From NCBI GenBank assembly GCA_902574525.1, contig CACGNQ010000001.1, positions 62,001 to 126,000 of the forward strand: a stretch of 64,000 nt of DNA, given 5' to 3'. The notes under the pieces are model-generated. The model had not been told where the DNA came from. It worked only from the letters and a program-made list of their open reading frames with translations, and made no database searches. The translations under genes and the position numbers were made by a program. This DNA comes from an uncultured Pelagibacteraceae bacterium (GTDB taxonomy: Bacteria; Pseudomonadota; Alphaproteobacteria; Pelagibacterales; Pelagibacteraceae). Positions 31,873 through 42,273 of the stretch are shown here, piece after piece; within the stretch, counting starts at the first letter, position 1, and every line of letters starts with the position of its first letter.

Positions 31873-34865
31873 GATCGTACTCTTTCCCCTTTAGGATCAA
31901 CATAATGAGATGATACAATTTCAACTGGGATTGTTTTATTTTTTAGTGGAGACATTGCGTATAATTTTGATCCAATCATATTTTTCCCATCTTTTAATAT
32001 AGCAAGAGAAAATGGATTATTATGCTCAACACTCCAACAAGATGCTGAAATATGTCCTAATTTTAAAATTGGCATTTTTGCTTTAGGATCGTTTACAAGG
32101 TGTGATCCCTCTGGAATGCTAGTTTTTTTATCGAGTGGAACTACTCCAACAATTCTTTGTCTGTCTGTCTCATTAAATGCTTTTCTTAACAAAGATCTTT
32201 TACCAATGAAATCTTTCTTTTTGCTAACTAAACCATCTAATCCTGTATCATATGGAATTGTTCTTCCATCTAATTCTGATCCAGCAACATGCCCCATCTC
32301 TATTCTAAGAGTAGAAAGAGCTTCTGTTCCATAAGGTTGTAAATTAAAATCTTTTCCGTTTTCAATAATTTTTTCCCACATGAAGTTTCCATTATCAGAT
32401 TCAACATTAACCTCATAAGCCAACTCGCCCGAGAATGAAATTCTAAATATTCTTGCTTTAACACCAAATAAATTTGCCTCTAAAAACCCCATAAACGGTA
32501 AAGCATCATTCGAAACGTCTATATCTGGAAAAATTTTTTGTAACAAATCCCTAGATTTTGGGCCAGCAATAGCTGCTCCAGCCCATTGCTCTGTTGATGA
32601 TACTACATTTACATCAAGTTCAGGCCAAACAATTTGTAAATAATATTCTAAATGAGATAGAACGTTTGCCGCTTGCGCAGTTGTTGTAGTCATATGGTAA
32701 TGATTTTCTGATATCCTTGTTGTTGTGCCATCATCCATTACAACGCCATCTTCTCTTAACATTACTCCGTATCTTGCTTTTCCAACAGGTAACTTAAGCC
32801 ATGCATTGGTGTAAACTCTATTTAAAAATTCTGCAGAATCTTTTCCTTTCACATCTATTTTACCTAAAGTTGTAACATCACATACCCCAACATTTTTTCT
32901 AACATTTTCAGCTTCTCTTTTAGATGCCTCAAACAGACCTTCATTACCTTTTTTATAATATCTCGGTCTTAACCAAACTCCTGCATCAACAAAAACTGCA
33001 TTATTTTTTTCATGCCAACTATGCATAGGAGATTTTCTAGTTGGTTTGGAATGTTTGCCTATCTCTCTTCCAACAATTGCCCCTATGGTAACAGGGGTAT
33101 ATGGTGGTCGAAATGTTGTGTGTCCTACAGCAGGCACTACTTTATTCTCGATATTTGAGACTAATTGTAATCCGTTTAAATTACTTGTTTTTCCTTGGTC
33201 TGTTGCCATTCCTAATGTTGTGTATCTTTTTACATGTTCAATTGATCTATAACCTTCTCTTAATGCTAACTCTATGTCAGATACAGCAACATCATTTTGA
33301 AAATCTAAAAATCTTTTATAGTTTTTACCATTCGGTAGAGGTACACACCAAAATTTATCATGTTTTGATTGCTGTTTTTCCGAAACTTGCGGTGATTGTA
33401 ATTTATTATCTTGATTAGTTATTTCTTTTGATAATTCATAACCTTTTTGAAAAGATGTTTTTAAAGTTTCATCTAAAGTAAAAACCCCATTAGCTGAGCC
33501 TAGAGTAATTTCTTTTTGCTTTGATTTGTCTGGAACAAATGCATCGATATCTTCTATAAATTTAGTTTTACTACCTGATTGGGATGCTAAATGTATTGTC
33601 GGAGTCCAAAATCCTGAAACACAAATACAATCACATTTAATATTCGAGATATCAATTAGGTTTTCCTTGTTATCTGAAATCATTGCAATGTCGCATGATT
33701 TAACTTTCTTATAACCTTTTGCAGCTACTACTACATGAGAAAATTTTATCTCTATACCTAATGAAAGAGCTTCTTTTATAATCTCAGACTGTGGATTTTT
33801 TCTACTATCCAAAACAACAGGATTAATATTATTTTTTTTAAACTCTATTGCTGTTTCATATGCGCTGTCATTGTTTGTAAATATTACAGGTTTTTTTCCA
33901 ACTAACACTCCATAAACTTTCATATATTCTTTAGCAGCAGAAGCTAGGACTACTCCTGGAGTATCATTATTGCCAAAAACAATTGGCCTTTCAATTGACC
34001 CTGAGGATATTACAACCTGTTTTGCTCGAATATACCACATTCTTTGTTTAGGAGTGTGTTTATCTGATTTTGGAAGATGATCAGTTATCCTTTCAGACAT
34101 CACCAACATATTATGATCATAGTAACCAAATATTTGTGATCTGTTTTTTACAATCACATTTTCCATTCCTTTGAGTTCAGTAATTATATTGTCAGCCCAG
34201 TCTTTGCCGCTTTGATTTCCAATACTCACATCAGAAGTAAGTAAGCTTCCCCCGTATCTAGGCTTGTCTTCTGCCAAAATAACTCTTGCTCCATTTTTGG
34301 CTGCTGCGTACGCGCTTGCTAGTCCTGATGGACCTGACCCAGCAATTAGTAAATCACAATACTCGTATTTATGTTCATATTTCTCTTTATCATGCTTAGT
34401 TGATGCAGATCCAAAGCCTGCTGCTTTTCTAATAAATGGCTCATAAATCTTGTACCAAAAGCTTTTTGGCCACATGAAAGTTTTATAATAAAAACCTGCT
34501 GGAAAGAAAATATTCAAAAAATTATTTATTGCTCCAATATCAAAGTTAACACTCGGCCAACAATTAACACTTTTTGCCTCTAAACCCTCAAACAATTCTT
34601 GTTCTGTGGCCCTAACATTCGGATCCGTTTCTCCATTTCTGCTTAGCTGGACTATTGCATATGGCTCATCCACACCTGCTCCAAAAAAACCTCTTGGTCT
34701 ATGATATTTAAAGCTTCGCCCTACTAAATGAACTCCATTTGCAATTAACGCTGAGGCTAAAGTGTCCCCTTCGTAACCAAAATAATTTTTACCGTTAAAT
34801 TTAAATGAAATTTTTTTATTTTTGTTAATTAAACCAGTGTTATCTAATCTAAAACTTTGTGTCAT
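31869..34865 (-). CDS. soxA: Sarcosine oxidase alpha subunit (or N-methylglutamate dehydrogenase large subunit)
   Basis: The 998-aa protein has an N-terminal 2Fe-2S ferredoxin-like region without cluster cysteines (KFNGKNYFGYEGDTLASALIANG). A nucleotide-binding core follows (YCDLLIAGSGPSGLASAYAAAKNG, about 167-190). The C-terminal half is a GCV_T aminomethyltransferase (GKIDVKGKDSAEFLNRVYTNAW, AGPKSRDLL, FSGELAYEVNV). The last part receives the methyl group as methylene-THF. The length is normal. It overlaps soxD and soxG by 4 nt each. Substrate (sarcosine or N-methylglutamate) cannot be settled by eye. Confidence 0.88.
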   Translation of the reverse strand: MTQSFRLDNTGLINKNKKISFKFNGKNYFGYEGDTLASALIANGVHLVGRSFKYHRPRGFFGAGVDEPYAIVQLSRNGETDPNVRATEQELFEGLEAKSVNCWPSVNFDIGAINNFLNIFFPAGFYYKTFMWPKSFWYKIYEPFIRKAAGFGSASTKHDKEKYEHKYEYCDLLIAGSGPSGLASAYAAAKNGARVILAEDKPRYGGSLLTSDVSIGNQSGKDWADNIITELKGMENVIVKNRSQIFGYYDHNMLVMSERITDHLPKSDKHTPKQRMWYIRAKQVVISSGSIERPIVFGNNDTPGVVLASAAKEYMKVYGVLVGKKPVIFTNNDSAYETAIEFKKNNINPVVLDSRKNPQSEIIKEALSLGIEIKFSHVVVAAKGYKKVKSCDIAMISDNKENLIDISNIKCDCICVSGFWTPTIHLASQSGSKTKFIEDIDAFVPDKSKQKEITLGSANGVFTLDETLKTSFQKGYELSKEITNQDNKLQSPQVSEKQQSKHDKFWCVPLPNGKNYKRFLDFQNDVAVSDIELALREGYRSIEHVKRYTTLGMATDQGKTSNLNGLQLVSNIENKVVPAVGHTTFRPPYTPVTIGAIVGREIGKHSKPTRKSPMHSWHEKNNAVFVDAGVWLRPRYYKKGNEGLFEASKREAENVRKNVGVCDVTTLGKIDVKGKDSAEFLNRVYTNAWLKLPVGKARYGVMLREDGVVMDDGTTTRISENHYHMTTTTAQAANVLSHLEYYLQIVWPELDVNVVSSTEQWAGAAIAGPKSRDLLQKIFPDIDVSNDALPFMGFLEANLFGVKARIFRISFSGELAYEVNVESDNGNFMWEKIIENGKDFNLQPYGTEALSTLRIEMGHVAGSELDGRTIPYDTGLDGLVSKKKDFIGKRSLLRKAFNETDRQRIVGVVPLDKKTSIPEGSHLVNDPKAKMPILKLGHISASCWSVEHNNPFSLAILKDGKNMIGSKLYAMSPLKNKTIPVEIVSSHYVDPKGERVRS

Positions 34866-35134
34866 GTTTCCACTTTATCTTCTGATTTGTAGGTATTAAA
34901 AATCTCATGCGTATTTGTATCTCTCAACACTTTAATCCATTGTCTACATCCTGATACATGGTGCCATAGCTCTAGGTGTTTGCCTCTTGGACTTTTTCTT
35001 AAATATACAAAGTTATCCCATTCTTTATCAGTAACTTCTTTATTTAATTCTGGTCTTTTTACAGTGGCATCTCCACCGTAGGCAAATTCATTTTGGGATC
35101 TATATCCACAATAGGGACATTTAATATAGAGCAT
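34862..35134 (-). CDS. soxD: Sarcosine oxidase delta subunit
   Basis: The 90-aa protein begins MLYIKCPYCGYRSQNEF, the Cys-rich zinc site typical of SoxD, and has FAYGGDA, VYLRKSPRGKHLELWHHVSGCRQW and KVLRDT. It is a structural zinc-binding subunit of the heterotetramer. It starts one base after the soxB stop and overlaps soxA by 4 nt, so stoichiometric translation is expected. Confidence 0.92.
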   Translation of the reverse strand: MLYIKCPYCGYRSQNEFAYGGDATVKRPELNKEVTDKEWDNFVYLRKSPRGKHLELWHHVSGCRQWIKVLRDTNTHEIFNTYKSEDKVET

Positions 35135-36391
35135 TTATGAGATCCAAGTTTTAGTTCCAAGACCTTTTTCATCAATTAGATGACCAGTAGAAAACCTATC
35201 TAATCTAAAGCCAGCATTAAGTTCATGAACTTTATCCTGTGCAATAGTGTGGGCAAAAGTAAAACCAGATGCTGGTGTTGCCTTAAAACCTCCATAACAC
35301 CATCCACAATTTAAATACAATCCTTGAATATGAGTTTTGTCAATTATAGGAGAACCATCCATTGACATATCCATAATTCCACCCCAGGTTCTCAACATTT
35401 TCAATTTACTTAAAAAAGGAAACATTGCAATTCCCTCTGTTAGTACATGTTGCAGTGTGGGTAGATTTCCTCGTTGAGCATAACTATTATATCCATCAAG
35501 ATCTCCCCCCATAACCATTTCTCCTTTATCAGATTGGCTACAATAAAAATGACCTGCTCCAAAAGTTACAACATGATCAAGAAGAGGTTTAATCGGTTCT
35601 GAAACGCATGCCTGTAGTAAATGAGTTTCAATCGGTAAAGTCATGTTTAACATATCAGCTAAAATTGATGTACTACCAGCCACACATAAACCAACTTTTT
35701 TTGCTTTAATATCTCCTCTTGAAGTTTTAATTCCTTTTATTTTTCCATTGCTTATATCAAAACCTGTTACTTCGCAGTGTTGAACAATATCCACACCCAT
35801 TGAGTCTGCTTGTCTTGCGTATCCCCATGCAACAGCATCATGTCTAGCTGTTCCAGCACTTGGTTGCATTAATCCTCCAAATATTGGAAATCTAACGTTG
35901 TCAGAAAAATCTAAAATTGGTACTTTATTTTTTACTTCTTCTCTATTTAACAACACTGCATCAATTCCATTTAATTTCATTGAGTTTCCTCTTCGTGCAT
36001 AAGCATTCATTTGGGCATCTGAATGTGCAAGATTTATAATTCCTCTTGGAGAAAACATTATATTAAAATTTAAATCCTGACTCATGCTTCTCCAAAGTTC
36101 CATTCCTTTTTCGTAAAATAATGCGTTCTCATCGTGCATATAATTTGATCTTATTATGGTGGTATTCCTTCCTATATTACCCCCACCAATCCATCCTTTT
36201 TCGATTACCGCAATGTTTGTAATTTTATGCTCTTTAGCTAAGTAATACGCAGTAGCTAATCCATGGCCTCCACCACCAATTATAACAACATCATATTCTT
36301 TTTTTGGATCTTGATCTTTCCAGGCAACTTCCCAGTCTTTGTGACTTGAGAATGCATTTTTTATAAGGCTTAAAACAGAATATTTTTGCAT
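35135..36391 (-). CDS. soxB: Sarcosine oxidase beta subunit
   Basis: The 418-aa FAD protein has the dinucleotide site YDVVIIGGGGHGLATAYYLAKEH near residue 33, followed by GGNIGRNTTIIRSNY. This is the D-amino-acid-oxidase fold with the flavin-attachment region. TWGGIMDMSMDGSPIIDKT and LNCGWCYGGFKATPASG near 340-375 contact FAD. It carries the amine oxidation site. It is the first gene of soxBDAG and is divergent from fhs across 93 bases, so both could share control by C1 demand. Confidence 0.9.
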   Translation of the reverse strand: MQKYSVLSLIKNAFSSHKDWEVAWKDQDPKKEYDVVIIGGGGHGLATAYYLAKEHKITNIAVIEKGWIGGGNIGRNTTIIRSNYMHDENALFYEKGMELWRSMSQDLNFNIMFSPRGIINLAHSDAQMNAYARRGNSMKLNGIDAVLLNREEVKNKVPILDFSDNVRFPIFGGLMQPSAGTARHDAVAWGYARQADSMGVDIVQHCEVTGFDISNGKIKGIKTSRGDIKAKKVGLCVAGSTSILADMLNMTLPIETHLLQACVSEPIKPLLDHVVTFGAGHFYCSQSDKGEMVMGGDLDGYNSYAQRGNLPTLQHVLTEGIAMFPFLSKLKMLRTWGGIMDMSMDGSPIIDKTHIQGLYLNCGWCYGGFKATPASGFTFAHTIAQDKVHELNAGFRLDRFSTGHLIDEKGLGTKTWIS

Positions 36392-36484
36392 AAATTTAAT
36401 ATCTAATTTTAATTTATTTCTTTAAAAATTATATAATAAAGTATAGAAATCTGACCCATAATATAAAGCTTAAAGAAAGCATAT

Positions 36485-38173
36485 ATGGGCGCAGTTAAAT
36501 CAGACATAGAGATCGCAAGAGCAGCAAAAATGAGGCCTATTAAGGATATTTTAGGTAAAATAAAGGTGCCTGATAATAATAGCAGCTTCAGTCCAATGGG
36601 CAGACATATCGCTAAAATAAACCTAGAGTATTTGAGTAAATTAAAAAAGAAAAAAGATGGACATTTAATTTTAGTTACAGCGATTACACCTACTCCTGCT
36701 GGAGAAGGTAAAACAACCACCTCCGTAGGACTGCATGATGGACTAAATAAAATTGGAAAGAAATCAATAGTATGTTTGAGGGAACCTAGTTTAGGACCAT
36801 CATTTGGTATGAAAGGTGGAGCTGCTGGCGGGGGTTACGCACAAGTAGTGCCAATGGAGCAAATTAATTTACATTTCACAGGAGATTTCCATGCAATTAC
36901 ATCTGCCCATAATTTACTATCTGCATTAATTGATAATCACATCTATTGGGGAAATAAACTTAATATTGATGATAAGAAAATTGTATGGAAAAGAGTAATG
37001 GATATGAATGATAGAGCTCTTAGATTTATAAATATTAATACCAAAGGAGTTGCAAAAGATTTTCCAAGAGAAGATGGGTTTGATATTACAGTTGCTTCAG
37101 AGGTAATGGCAATTTTTTGCTTATCAAATGATTTGAAAGATTTAGAAAAAAGAATTGGAAATATAACAATCGCATATAATAAAAATGGTAAGCCTGTATA
37201 TGCTAGAGATTTAAATGCTCAAGGACCAATGACTGTTCTTCTTAAAGAAGCAATAAGACCAAATGTAACTCAAACGTTAGAAAATAATCCAGCATTAATT
37301 CATGGAGGTCCTTTTGCTAACATTGCACACGGATGTAATTCTGTTATTGCAACTAAATCTGCTTTAAAACTTGCTGACTTTGTTGTAACAGAAGCGGGGT
37401 TTGGCGCTGACCTTGGTGCCGAAAAATTTTTAAATATTAAATGTAGAAAATCAAATATAAAACCGAGTTGTGTTGTAATTGTTGCAACAATAAGAGCACT
37501 AAAAATGCATGGAGGTGTAGAAAAGGCAAACTTAAAAAGTGAAAATGTTGATGCACTCAAAAAAGGATTAGTGAATTTAGAAAGACATATAAATAATATC
37601 AAAAAATTTAGCTTAACTCCTGTAGTCGCTATTAATAGTTTTATACTTGACACAAAAAAGGAAATTTCTGCTGTCAAAGACTTTTGTAAAAATCAAAAGG
37701 TTGAGGTAAGTGAATCTACTCATTGGGCAGATGGTGGAAAAGGCGCAAAAGATCTTGCAAAAAAAGTTGTTAAAATATGCAAAAATTCGAAAAAGAAAAA
37801 TTTTAAATTTTTATATAAAGATGATCAATCTTTATGGAGTAAAGTTGAGACAATTGCTAAAGAGATATACAAAGCAAGCTCAATTACTGCAGACGATAAT
37901 GTCAAAAAGCAGTTAAAAATTTTTGAAGATAACGGATATGGAAAATTACCTGTTTGTATTGCTAAAACACAGTACAGTTTTTCAGTAGATCCAAAATTAA
38001 AAGGTGCGCCTTCAGGTCACGAAATCTCTATTAGAGAGGTAAGGTTATCATCTGGTGCTGAATTTATTGTTGTTGTATGTGGATCAATTATGACTATGCC
38101 TGGTTTACCAAGAGTCCCTGCAGCTGACAAAATAAGATTAAATAAAAAAGGCGATATTGAAGGATTATTTTAA
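36485..38173 (+). CDS. fhs: Formate-tetrahydrofolate ligase
   Basis: The 562-aa protein is full length. The P-loop lies in [16 protein letters not shown] (about residues 71-86), then [19 protein letters not shown] near 98. [20 protein letters not shown] near 262 and the late SPTG-like [21 protein letters not shown] follow. It joins formate and THF at the cost of ATP, or runs in reverse, linking oxidised C1 units from demethylation to the folate pool. It is divergent from sox, and its end overlaps gshB by 9 nt on the opposite strand. Confidence 0.96.
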   Translation: MGAVKSDIEIARAAKMRPIKDILGKIKVPDNNSSFSPMGRHIAKINLEYLSKLKKKKDGHLILVTAITPTPAGEGKTTTSVGLHDGLNKIGKKSIVCLREPSLGPSFGMKGGAAGGGYAQVVPMEQINLHFTGDFHAITSAHNLLSALIDNHIYWGNKLNIDDKKIVWKRVMDMNDRALRFININTKGVAKDFPREDGFDITVASEVMAIFCLSNDLKDLEKRIGNITIAYNKNGKPVYARDLNAQGPMTVLLKEAIRPNVTQTLENNPALIHGGPFANIAHGCNSVIATKSALKLADFVVTEAGFGADLGAEKFLNIKCRKSNIKPSCVVIVATIRALKMHGGVEKANLKSENVDALKKGLVNLERHINNIKKFSLTPVVAINSFILDTKKEISAVKDFCKNQKVEVSESTHWADGGKGAKDLAKKVVKICKNSKKKNFKFLYKDDQSLWSKVETIAKEIYKASSITADDNVKKQLKIFEDNGYGKLPVCIAKTQYSFSVDPKLKGAPSGHEISIREVRLSSGAEFIVVVCGSIMTMPGLPRVPAADKIRLNKKGDIEGLF

Positions 38174-39091
38174 ACCTAATCCATTCCAAAAATCTTTTGC
38201 TAAATTTTTTCCTGTAAGATCTTTAAACTGAGGCAATCCCGTAGGTGATGTAACATTTATATCCCCTATAAGATAACCATCAATTAAATCTATTCCTGCA
38301 AAATAAATTTTATTCTTTAATAGGCTTTTTCCAATTAATGAGGAAATTTTAAATTCTTTTTTATTTAAATTGGTTTTGAAAGCTGTTCCTCCTTGTGAAA
38401 TATTTGACAAATTGGAACCTGTTTTGGGAATTCTTCTTATGGCACCTTTTACTTTTCCATTAATAATAAATACTCTCTTATCCCCAAGTTTAACCTTTTC
38501 TAAATATTTTTGAACCATCAGATAATTATATTTTTTGAGAAATAAAGAAACTTTTGATTTTGAAAATTTATTAGTTAGAAAAATAATATTTTTTCCAGCA
38601 TAACCATCTAAAGGTTTTAATACAATTTTCTTATATTTTTTATAATGTTTATGTATATCGTTAATACTATTTGTGAAAATTGTTGGAGGCATAAATCTTA
38701 AAAATCTTGAAGAATAAAACTTTTCAGATACATTTCTTATAGCTGAAGGATTATTAACAACTTTTTTTTGATTGATATTATCGAGGAAATACGTTGAGTT
38801 AATATAATTCATATTAAATGGGGGGTTTTGTCTAATTAAAATAAAAATAGCTTTTGAGATATCAAATTTCATTTTTTTGTTAATTTTATAAAAATTGTTT
38901 TTAGTTTCGTAAAATTTAACCAGCGAACCTTTGGCTTTCAGTTTTGAATTTACTATACTTAAATTATTGGGCTCATACCAAAATATTTTATAACCTCTTT
39001 TTTGAGCCTCAATTGCTAATTGTAAAGACGTATCAGTTGCTGGATTAATTTTTTTTAAATCATCAGATTGTACAGCTATAATTTTCCTCAT
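38165..39091 (-). CDS. gshB: Glutathione synthetase
   Basis: The 308-aa ATP-grasp enzyme has the prokaryotic GshB layout: [17 protein letters not shown] near residue 84, [14 protein letters not shown] near 162, and the terminal [14 protein letters not shown] near 278 (Mg/ATP site). It adds glycine to gamma-glutamylcysteine. The glycine can come from the sarcosine pathway of this window. It overlaps gshA by 4 nt. Lys/Asn richness is as elsewhere in the window. Confidence 0.93.
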   Translation of the reverse strand: MRKIIAVQSDDLKKINPATDTSLQLAIEAQKRGYKIFWYEPNNLSIVNSKLKAKGSLVKFYETKNNFYKINKKMKFDISKAIFILIRQNPPFNMNYINSTYFLDNINQKKVVNNPSAIRNVSEKFYSSRFLRFMPPTIFTNSINDIHKHYKKYKKIVLKPLDGYAGKNIIFLTNKFSKSKVSLFLKKYNYLMVQKYLEKVKLGDKRVFIINGKVKGAIRRIPKTGSNLSNISQGGTAFKTNLNKKEFKISSLIGKSLLKNKIYFAGIDLIDGYLIGDINVTSPTGLPQFKDLTGKNLAKDFWNGLGLK

Positions 39092-40332
39092 TTTATTAAA
39101 TTTTTAATCGAATCTTCTGCTTTTGTACTTTTTTTTATGATCATCTTATCTATATTTTTTAAATATATTGTTTCATCTCTTTTTTTTGAGTTTAATTGAT
39201 TTCTACTTTTCAATCCCTCTTTTGATAATTTTGTAAAAATATCCGACCAATATAAAATATTTTTTCCATCTATTTCAGTATTAAAACCCTTTGATGGACT
39301 ACTAAAATATGCTTCTAAAATATTTTTTTTGCTCCACTTTTTTATAATCTCATATGTCTTATCTAAATTTCCATAAAGCAGCCCAATAAAAAAAGCTGGG
39401 CCAGCACAATGGCAATCCCACTCGCAAGCATCCAAAGATCTGACTTCTATATAACTTTTTAATCTGACTTCTGTAAAAATTGTAGATAAATGTAATTCGA
39501 GATTTTTTTTATCAGCCTCATCTTGTTTAATTAGATCTGAATATTTTTTTCCATCTGGAAATTGATACTCATTATTTTTTTGTAAAAATAATAAAGGATA
39601 GTCTAAAACAAAATCTGCATATTTTTCAAAAGACATTTCATCTAAAAAAACTTCTGGTAATCCTGCTCTTGAAGTTTTTTGCCAGACATTCGATCGATAA
39701 GATAGATATCCGCTAAATTTATTTTCTTTGATTGCTGAATTCGAAAATAGAGCAATACTTAGCGGTGTCAAATAAGATGCAACTTTAAATTTTTTTTTGA
39801 AATCTTCTTCATTCTTGTAGTCAATATTAATCTGAGTACCAGCTGTTAGGTACATCATTTCAAGACTCAAAGGCCCATTTTTAGGCATCTCTTCTGTCAT
39901 TACTTTATATCTTTTTTTTGGGTTATTGGGAATTTTATCAATATTTGAAAACGGATCATAACCAACTGATAAAGTTGTTAAACCTATGTCTTCACAAGCT
40001 AAATTTAATTTTTCTTGAAACTCGTATGACTCTGAACATACCTCGTGAATATTAGATAATTGACTACCTGATAATTCAATTTGATTTCCTGGTTCAAGAG
40101 TAATTGTTTTTCCATTTTTTTTTAGGCCTATCGTATTCTCATCTTCTTTAATTGCTTGCCAATTAAACTTTTGAATAAAAATATTAAAAACTTTAAGTAA
40201 ATCAGTATATTCTGCTCTTTTGTTATTTTGTTTTTTAAATAAAAATTTTTCATTTTCGACACCAATAAACTGGTTGTTCTTATTTCCTGAAGTAAAATGT
40301 TCGATTATTTGCTCTTTAGATTTAATTTTCAT
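39088..40332 (-). CDS. gshA: Glutamate-cysteine ligase
   Basis: The 414-aa protein belongs to the plant/alphaproteobacterial GCS2 group rather than the E. coli type. Visible parts are FIGVENEKFLF near residue 23, EPGNQIELSGSQL near 80, and the signature GPLSLEMMYLTAGTQINIDY near 153, with AYIEVRSLDACEW-like SYIEVRSLDACEWD near 293. It makes gamma-glutamylcysteine. It is slightly shorter than typical members (about 450 aa). It overlaps the preceding amidotransferase by 11 nt and gshB by 4 nt. Confidence 0.9.
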   Translation of the reverse strand: MKIKSKEQIIEHFTSGNKNNQFIGVENEKFLFKKQNNKRAEYTDLLKVFNIFIQKFNWQAIKEDENTIGLKKNGKTITLEPGNQIELSGSQLSNIHEVCSESYEFQEKLNLACEDIGLTTLSVGYDPFSNIDKIPNNPKKRYKVMTEEMPKNGPLSLEMMYLTAGTQINIDYKNEEDFKKKFKVASYLTPLSIALFSNSAIKENKFSGYLSYRSNVWQKTSRAGLPEVFLDEMSFEKYADFVLDYPLLFLQKNNEYQFPDGKKYSDLIKQDEADKKNLELHLSTIFTEVRLKSYIEVRSLDACEWDCHCAGPAFFIGLLYGNLDKTYEIIKKWSKKNILEAYFSSPSKGFNTEIDGKNILYWSDIFTKLSKEGLKSRNQLNSKKRDETIYLKNIDKMIIKKSTKAEDSIKNLIK

Positions 40333-41110
40333 TTAAATATTTTATCCAATTTCTTAATTCCATCATTCTTAAATCTTTATTTGATACTTGATTTTCTCTT
40401 TCAATCATTTGAACGTGATGATCAATTTCTTTTTGATCTTCAAAAGCTTTTTTCTCAATTAATCTTTCTGTTCTAAAGTGAATTAATCTAACCATTTTGT
40501 TGTATGATATTTCTGGATGATATTGTATTCCCCATATATCACACTCGCCAATTTTAAAATTTAGTCCCTGCACATTGTTAATTTTGTTGGAAGATAAAAG
40601 TATAGCATTGTCAGGGACTTTCGAAACTTCATCAAAATTAAATGCAGGAGTATTAAAATTATTTTTTTTATCTTTATAAAGAGGATGTTTTAAACCATTA
40701 TCATTTATTTGAATTTCGTGCGCAATTCCTCTATGCGTTCCCTTTTGACATTTTTTTACTTCACCTCCTGCTGCGGTAACTGCTACCTGCATACCCCAAC
40801 AAATTGCAAGAATTTTTTTTATTTTTTTTTGTGATTCTTTCATAAAGTCAATCTGTCTTCTTATTTCAATAGTATCATTATAAATATTTAAACTACTCCC
40901 ACCCCAAATAAGTCCATCATATTCATTTAAGTTTTTAATATTATCAAAAACCTTTGGATCTGATGAAGGATTTGCAACATCAATTTCTAAATTTTTAGTA
41001 AAATATGCAATGCTATCTTTGAGACTTTCTGTGTGTGTTTGTATGCCTGCATTTGTAAATTGTTGATTTTCCTCTTTTAGGTTACCTTCAACAATTAATA
41101 TTTTTTTCAT
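40322..41110 (-). CDS. Class I glutamine amidotransferase-type protein
   Basis: The 262-aa protein has the catalytic triad: Cys in AICWGMQVA (about residue 103) and His-Glu in IQYHPEIS (about 195). GLIWGGSSLN near residue 68 is the oxyanion strand. It is stand-alone, similar to GMP synthase GATase-like proteins that hydrolyse gamma-glutamyl amides. Its 11-nt overlap with gshA suggests it acts on a gamma-glutamyl compound (glutathione, gamma-glutamylcysteine or gamma-glutamylmethylamide). That link is inference. Confidence 0.8.
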   Translation of the reverse strand: MKKILIVEGNLKEENQQFTNAGIQTHTESLKDSIAYFTKNLEIDVANPSSDPKVFDNIKNLNEYDGLIWGGSSLNIYNDTIEIRRQIDFMKESQKKIKKILAICWGMQVAVTAAGGEVKKCQKGTHRGIAHEIQINDNGLKHPLYKDKKNNFNTPAFNFDEVSKVPDNAILLSSNKINNVQGLNFKIGECDIWGIQYHPEISYNKMVRLIHFRTERLIEKKAFEDQKEIDHHVQMIERENQVSNKDLRMMELRNWIKYLNEN

Positions 41111-42267
41111 GTGAATAAATTTCCTTTTATGCTGTGTTCATATAGTTTTTTCATATCTTCTAAATTTAACATTCTAGGATTTGTCGCAGTTGAAGGATCT
41201 TCAAGAGCCATTTTTGATAATAATTCTAAATCTAATTTATCTGCACTAATTACTTCTGAAAGTGTGTGCGGAATTTTTAATTCTTCTCTTAGTTCTAAAA
41301 TCCAATTTAAAAAACTATTAAAATCTTTCTTTAATTCTAAGTAATCACAAATAGATATAATTCTTTTTTCTATAAATTTTTTATTATAAGTAAGAACATA
41401 AGGCATAAAAATTGCATTAGATAATCCATGATGTATATTAAATTGCGCATTTACAGGGTGACTTAAAGAATGTATTGCACCAAGGCCTTTTTGAAAAGCT
41501 GTAGAGCCCATGCTCGCTGCTGCTAGCATGTCTGATCTTGCTTTTAAATTTTTACCCTCTTTAACAGCTGTGATTAAAGAATTTTTAGTCAATCTTATAC
41601 CTTCAATCGCTATTCCATCTGCCATTGGATGAAAGCCGGGCGCACAAAAAGCCTCTAGATTGTGCGCCAAAGCATCCATGCCTGTTGCAGCTGTTAATCG
41701 AGGAGAAAGATCTACAGTTAAAACTGGATCTAAAATTACTATCGATGGTAAAAATTTAGGATGAAAAATTATTTTTTTTACACCAGTTTTATTATTTATT
41801 ATTGCAGATGCTCTTCCAGTCTCTGAACCAGTGCCAGCAGTTGTCGGAACTGCAATAATTGGTGCGATTTTTTCATCATTTGCTCTTTTCCAATAATCGC
41901 CTATGTCCTCAAAATCCCATATCGGTCTAGTTTGCCCTGACATAAAAGCTATAGCTTTTCCAACATCTAATCCACTCCCACCGCCAAAAGCAATCACTCC
42001 ATCACATTTATTTTTATTATATTCTTTAACACCTTCATCAACATTTTCACCAATCGGATTGCCAGTAAAATTAAAAAAAATATTCAAATTTTGAAATTCG
42101 TTTTCAATGGAATTGATAACTTTTTTTACAAATTCTAAACTAATTAAATCTTTATCTGTAACAAAAAGAGGTTTTTTAATTTTGAGATTTTTACATGCTA
42201 AATTAATATCAGATATTCTACCATTACCAACCCATACAGTTGTTGGGTAGTTCCAATTAGCTTTCAT
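41107..42267 (-). CDS. Iron-containing alcohol dehydrogenase
   Basis: The 386-aa protein has GGGSGLDVGKAIA near residue 96 and PTTAGTGSETGRASAI near 142. The metal ligands are Asp and His in GMDALAHNLEAFCAPGFHP (about 200-218) and His residues in GAIHSLSHPVNAQFNIHHG. Such enzymes reduce aldehydes or oxidise alcohols with NAD(P). It overlaps the amidotransferase by 4 nt and follows gpsA by 6 nt. Near glpK and gpsA it could act on a glycerol- or lactaldehyde-like substrate, but glycerol dehydrogenase identity is not shown. Confidence 0.85.
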   Translation of the reverse strand: MKANWNYPTTVWVGNGRISDINLACKNLKIKKPLFVTDKDLISLEFVKKVINSIENEFQNLNIFFNFTGNPIGENVDEGVKEYNKNKCDGVIAFGGGSGLDVGKAIAFMSGQTRPIWDFEDIGDYWKRANDEKIAPIIAVPTTAGTGSETGRASAIINNKTGVKKIIFHPKFLPSIVILDPVLTVDLSPRLTAATGMDALAHNLEAFCAPGFHPMADGIAIEGIRLTKNSLITAVKEGKNLKARSDMLAAASMGSTAFQKGLGAIHSLSHPVNAQFNIHHGLSNAIFMPYVLTYNKKFIEKRIISICDYLELKKDFNSFLNWILELREELKIPHTLSEVISADKLDLELLSKMALEDPSTATNPRMLNLEDMKKLYEHSIKGNLFT

Positions 42268-42273
42268 AAATAT

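Noticed and set aside
33101-33418. 105-aa + strand ORF inside soxA
   Set aside because: Antisense shadow of the GCV_T part of soxA; no ribosome site and composition of a random frame.
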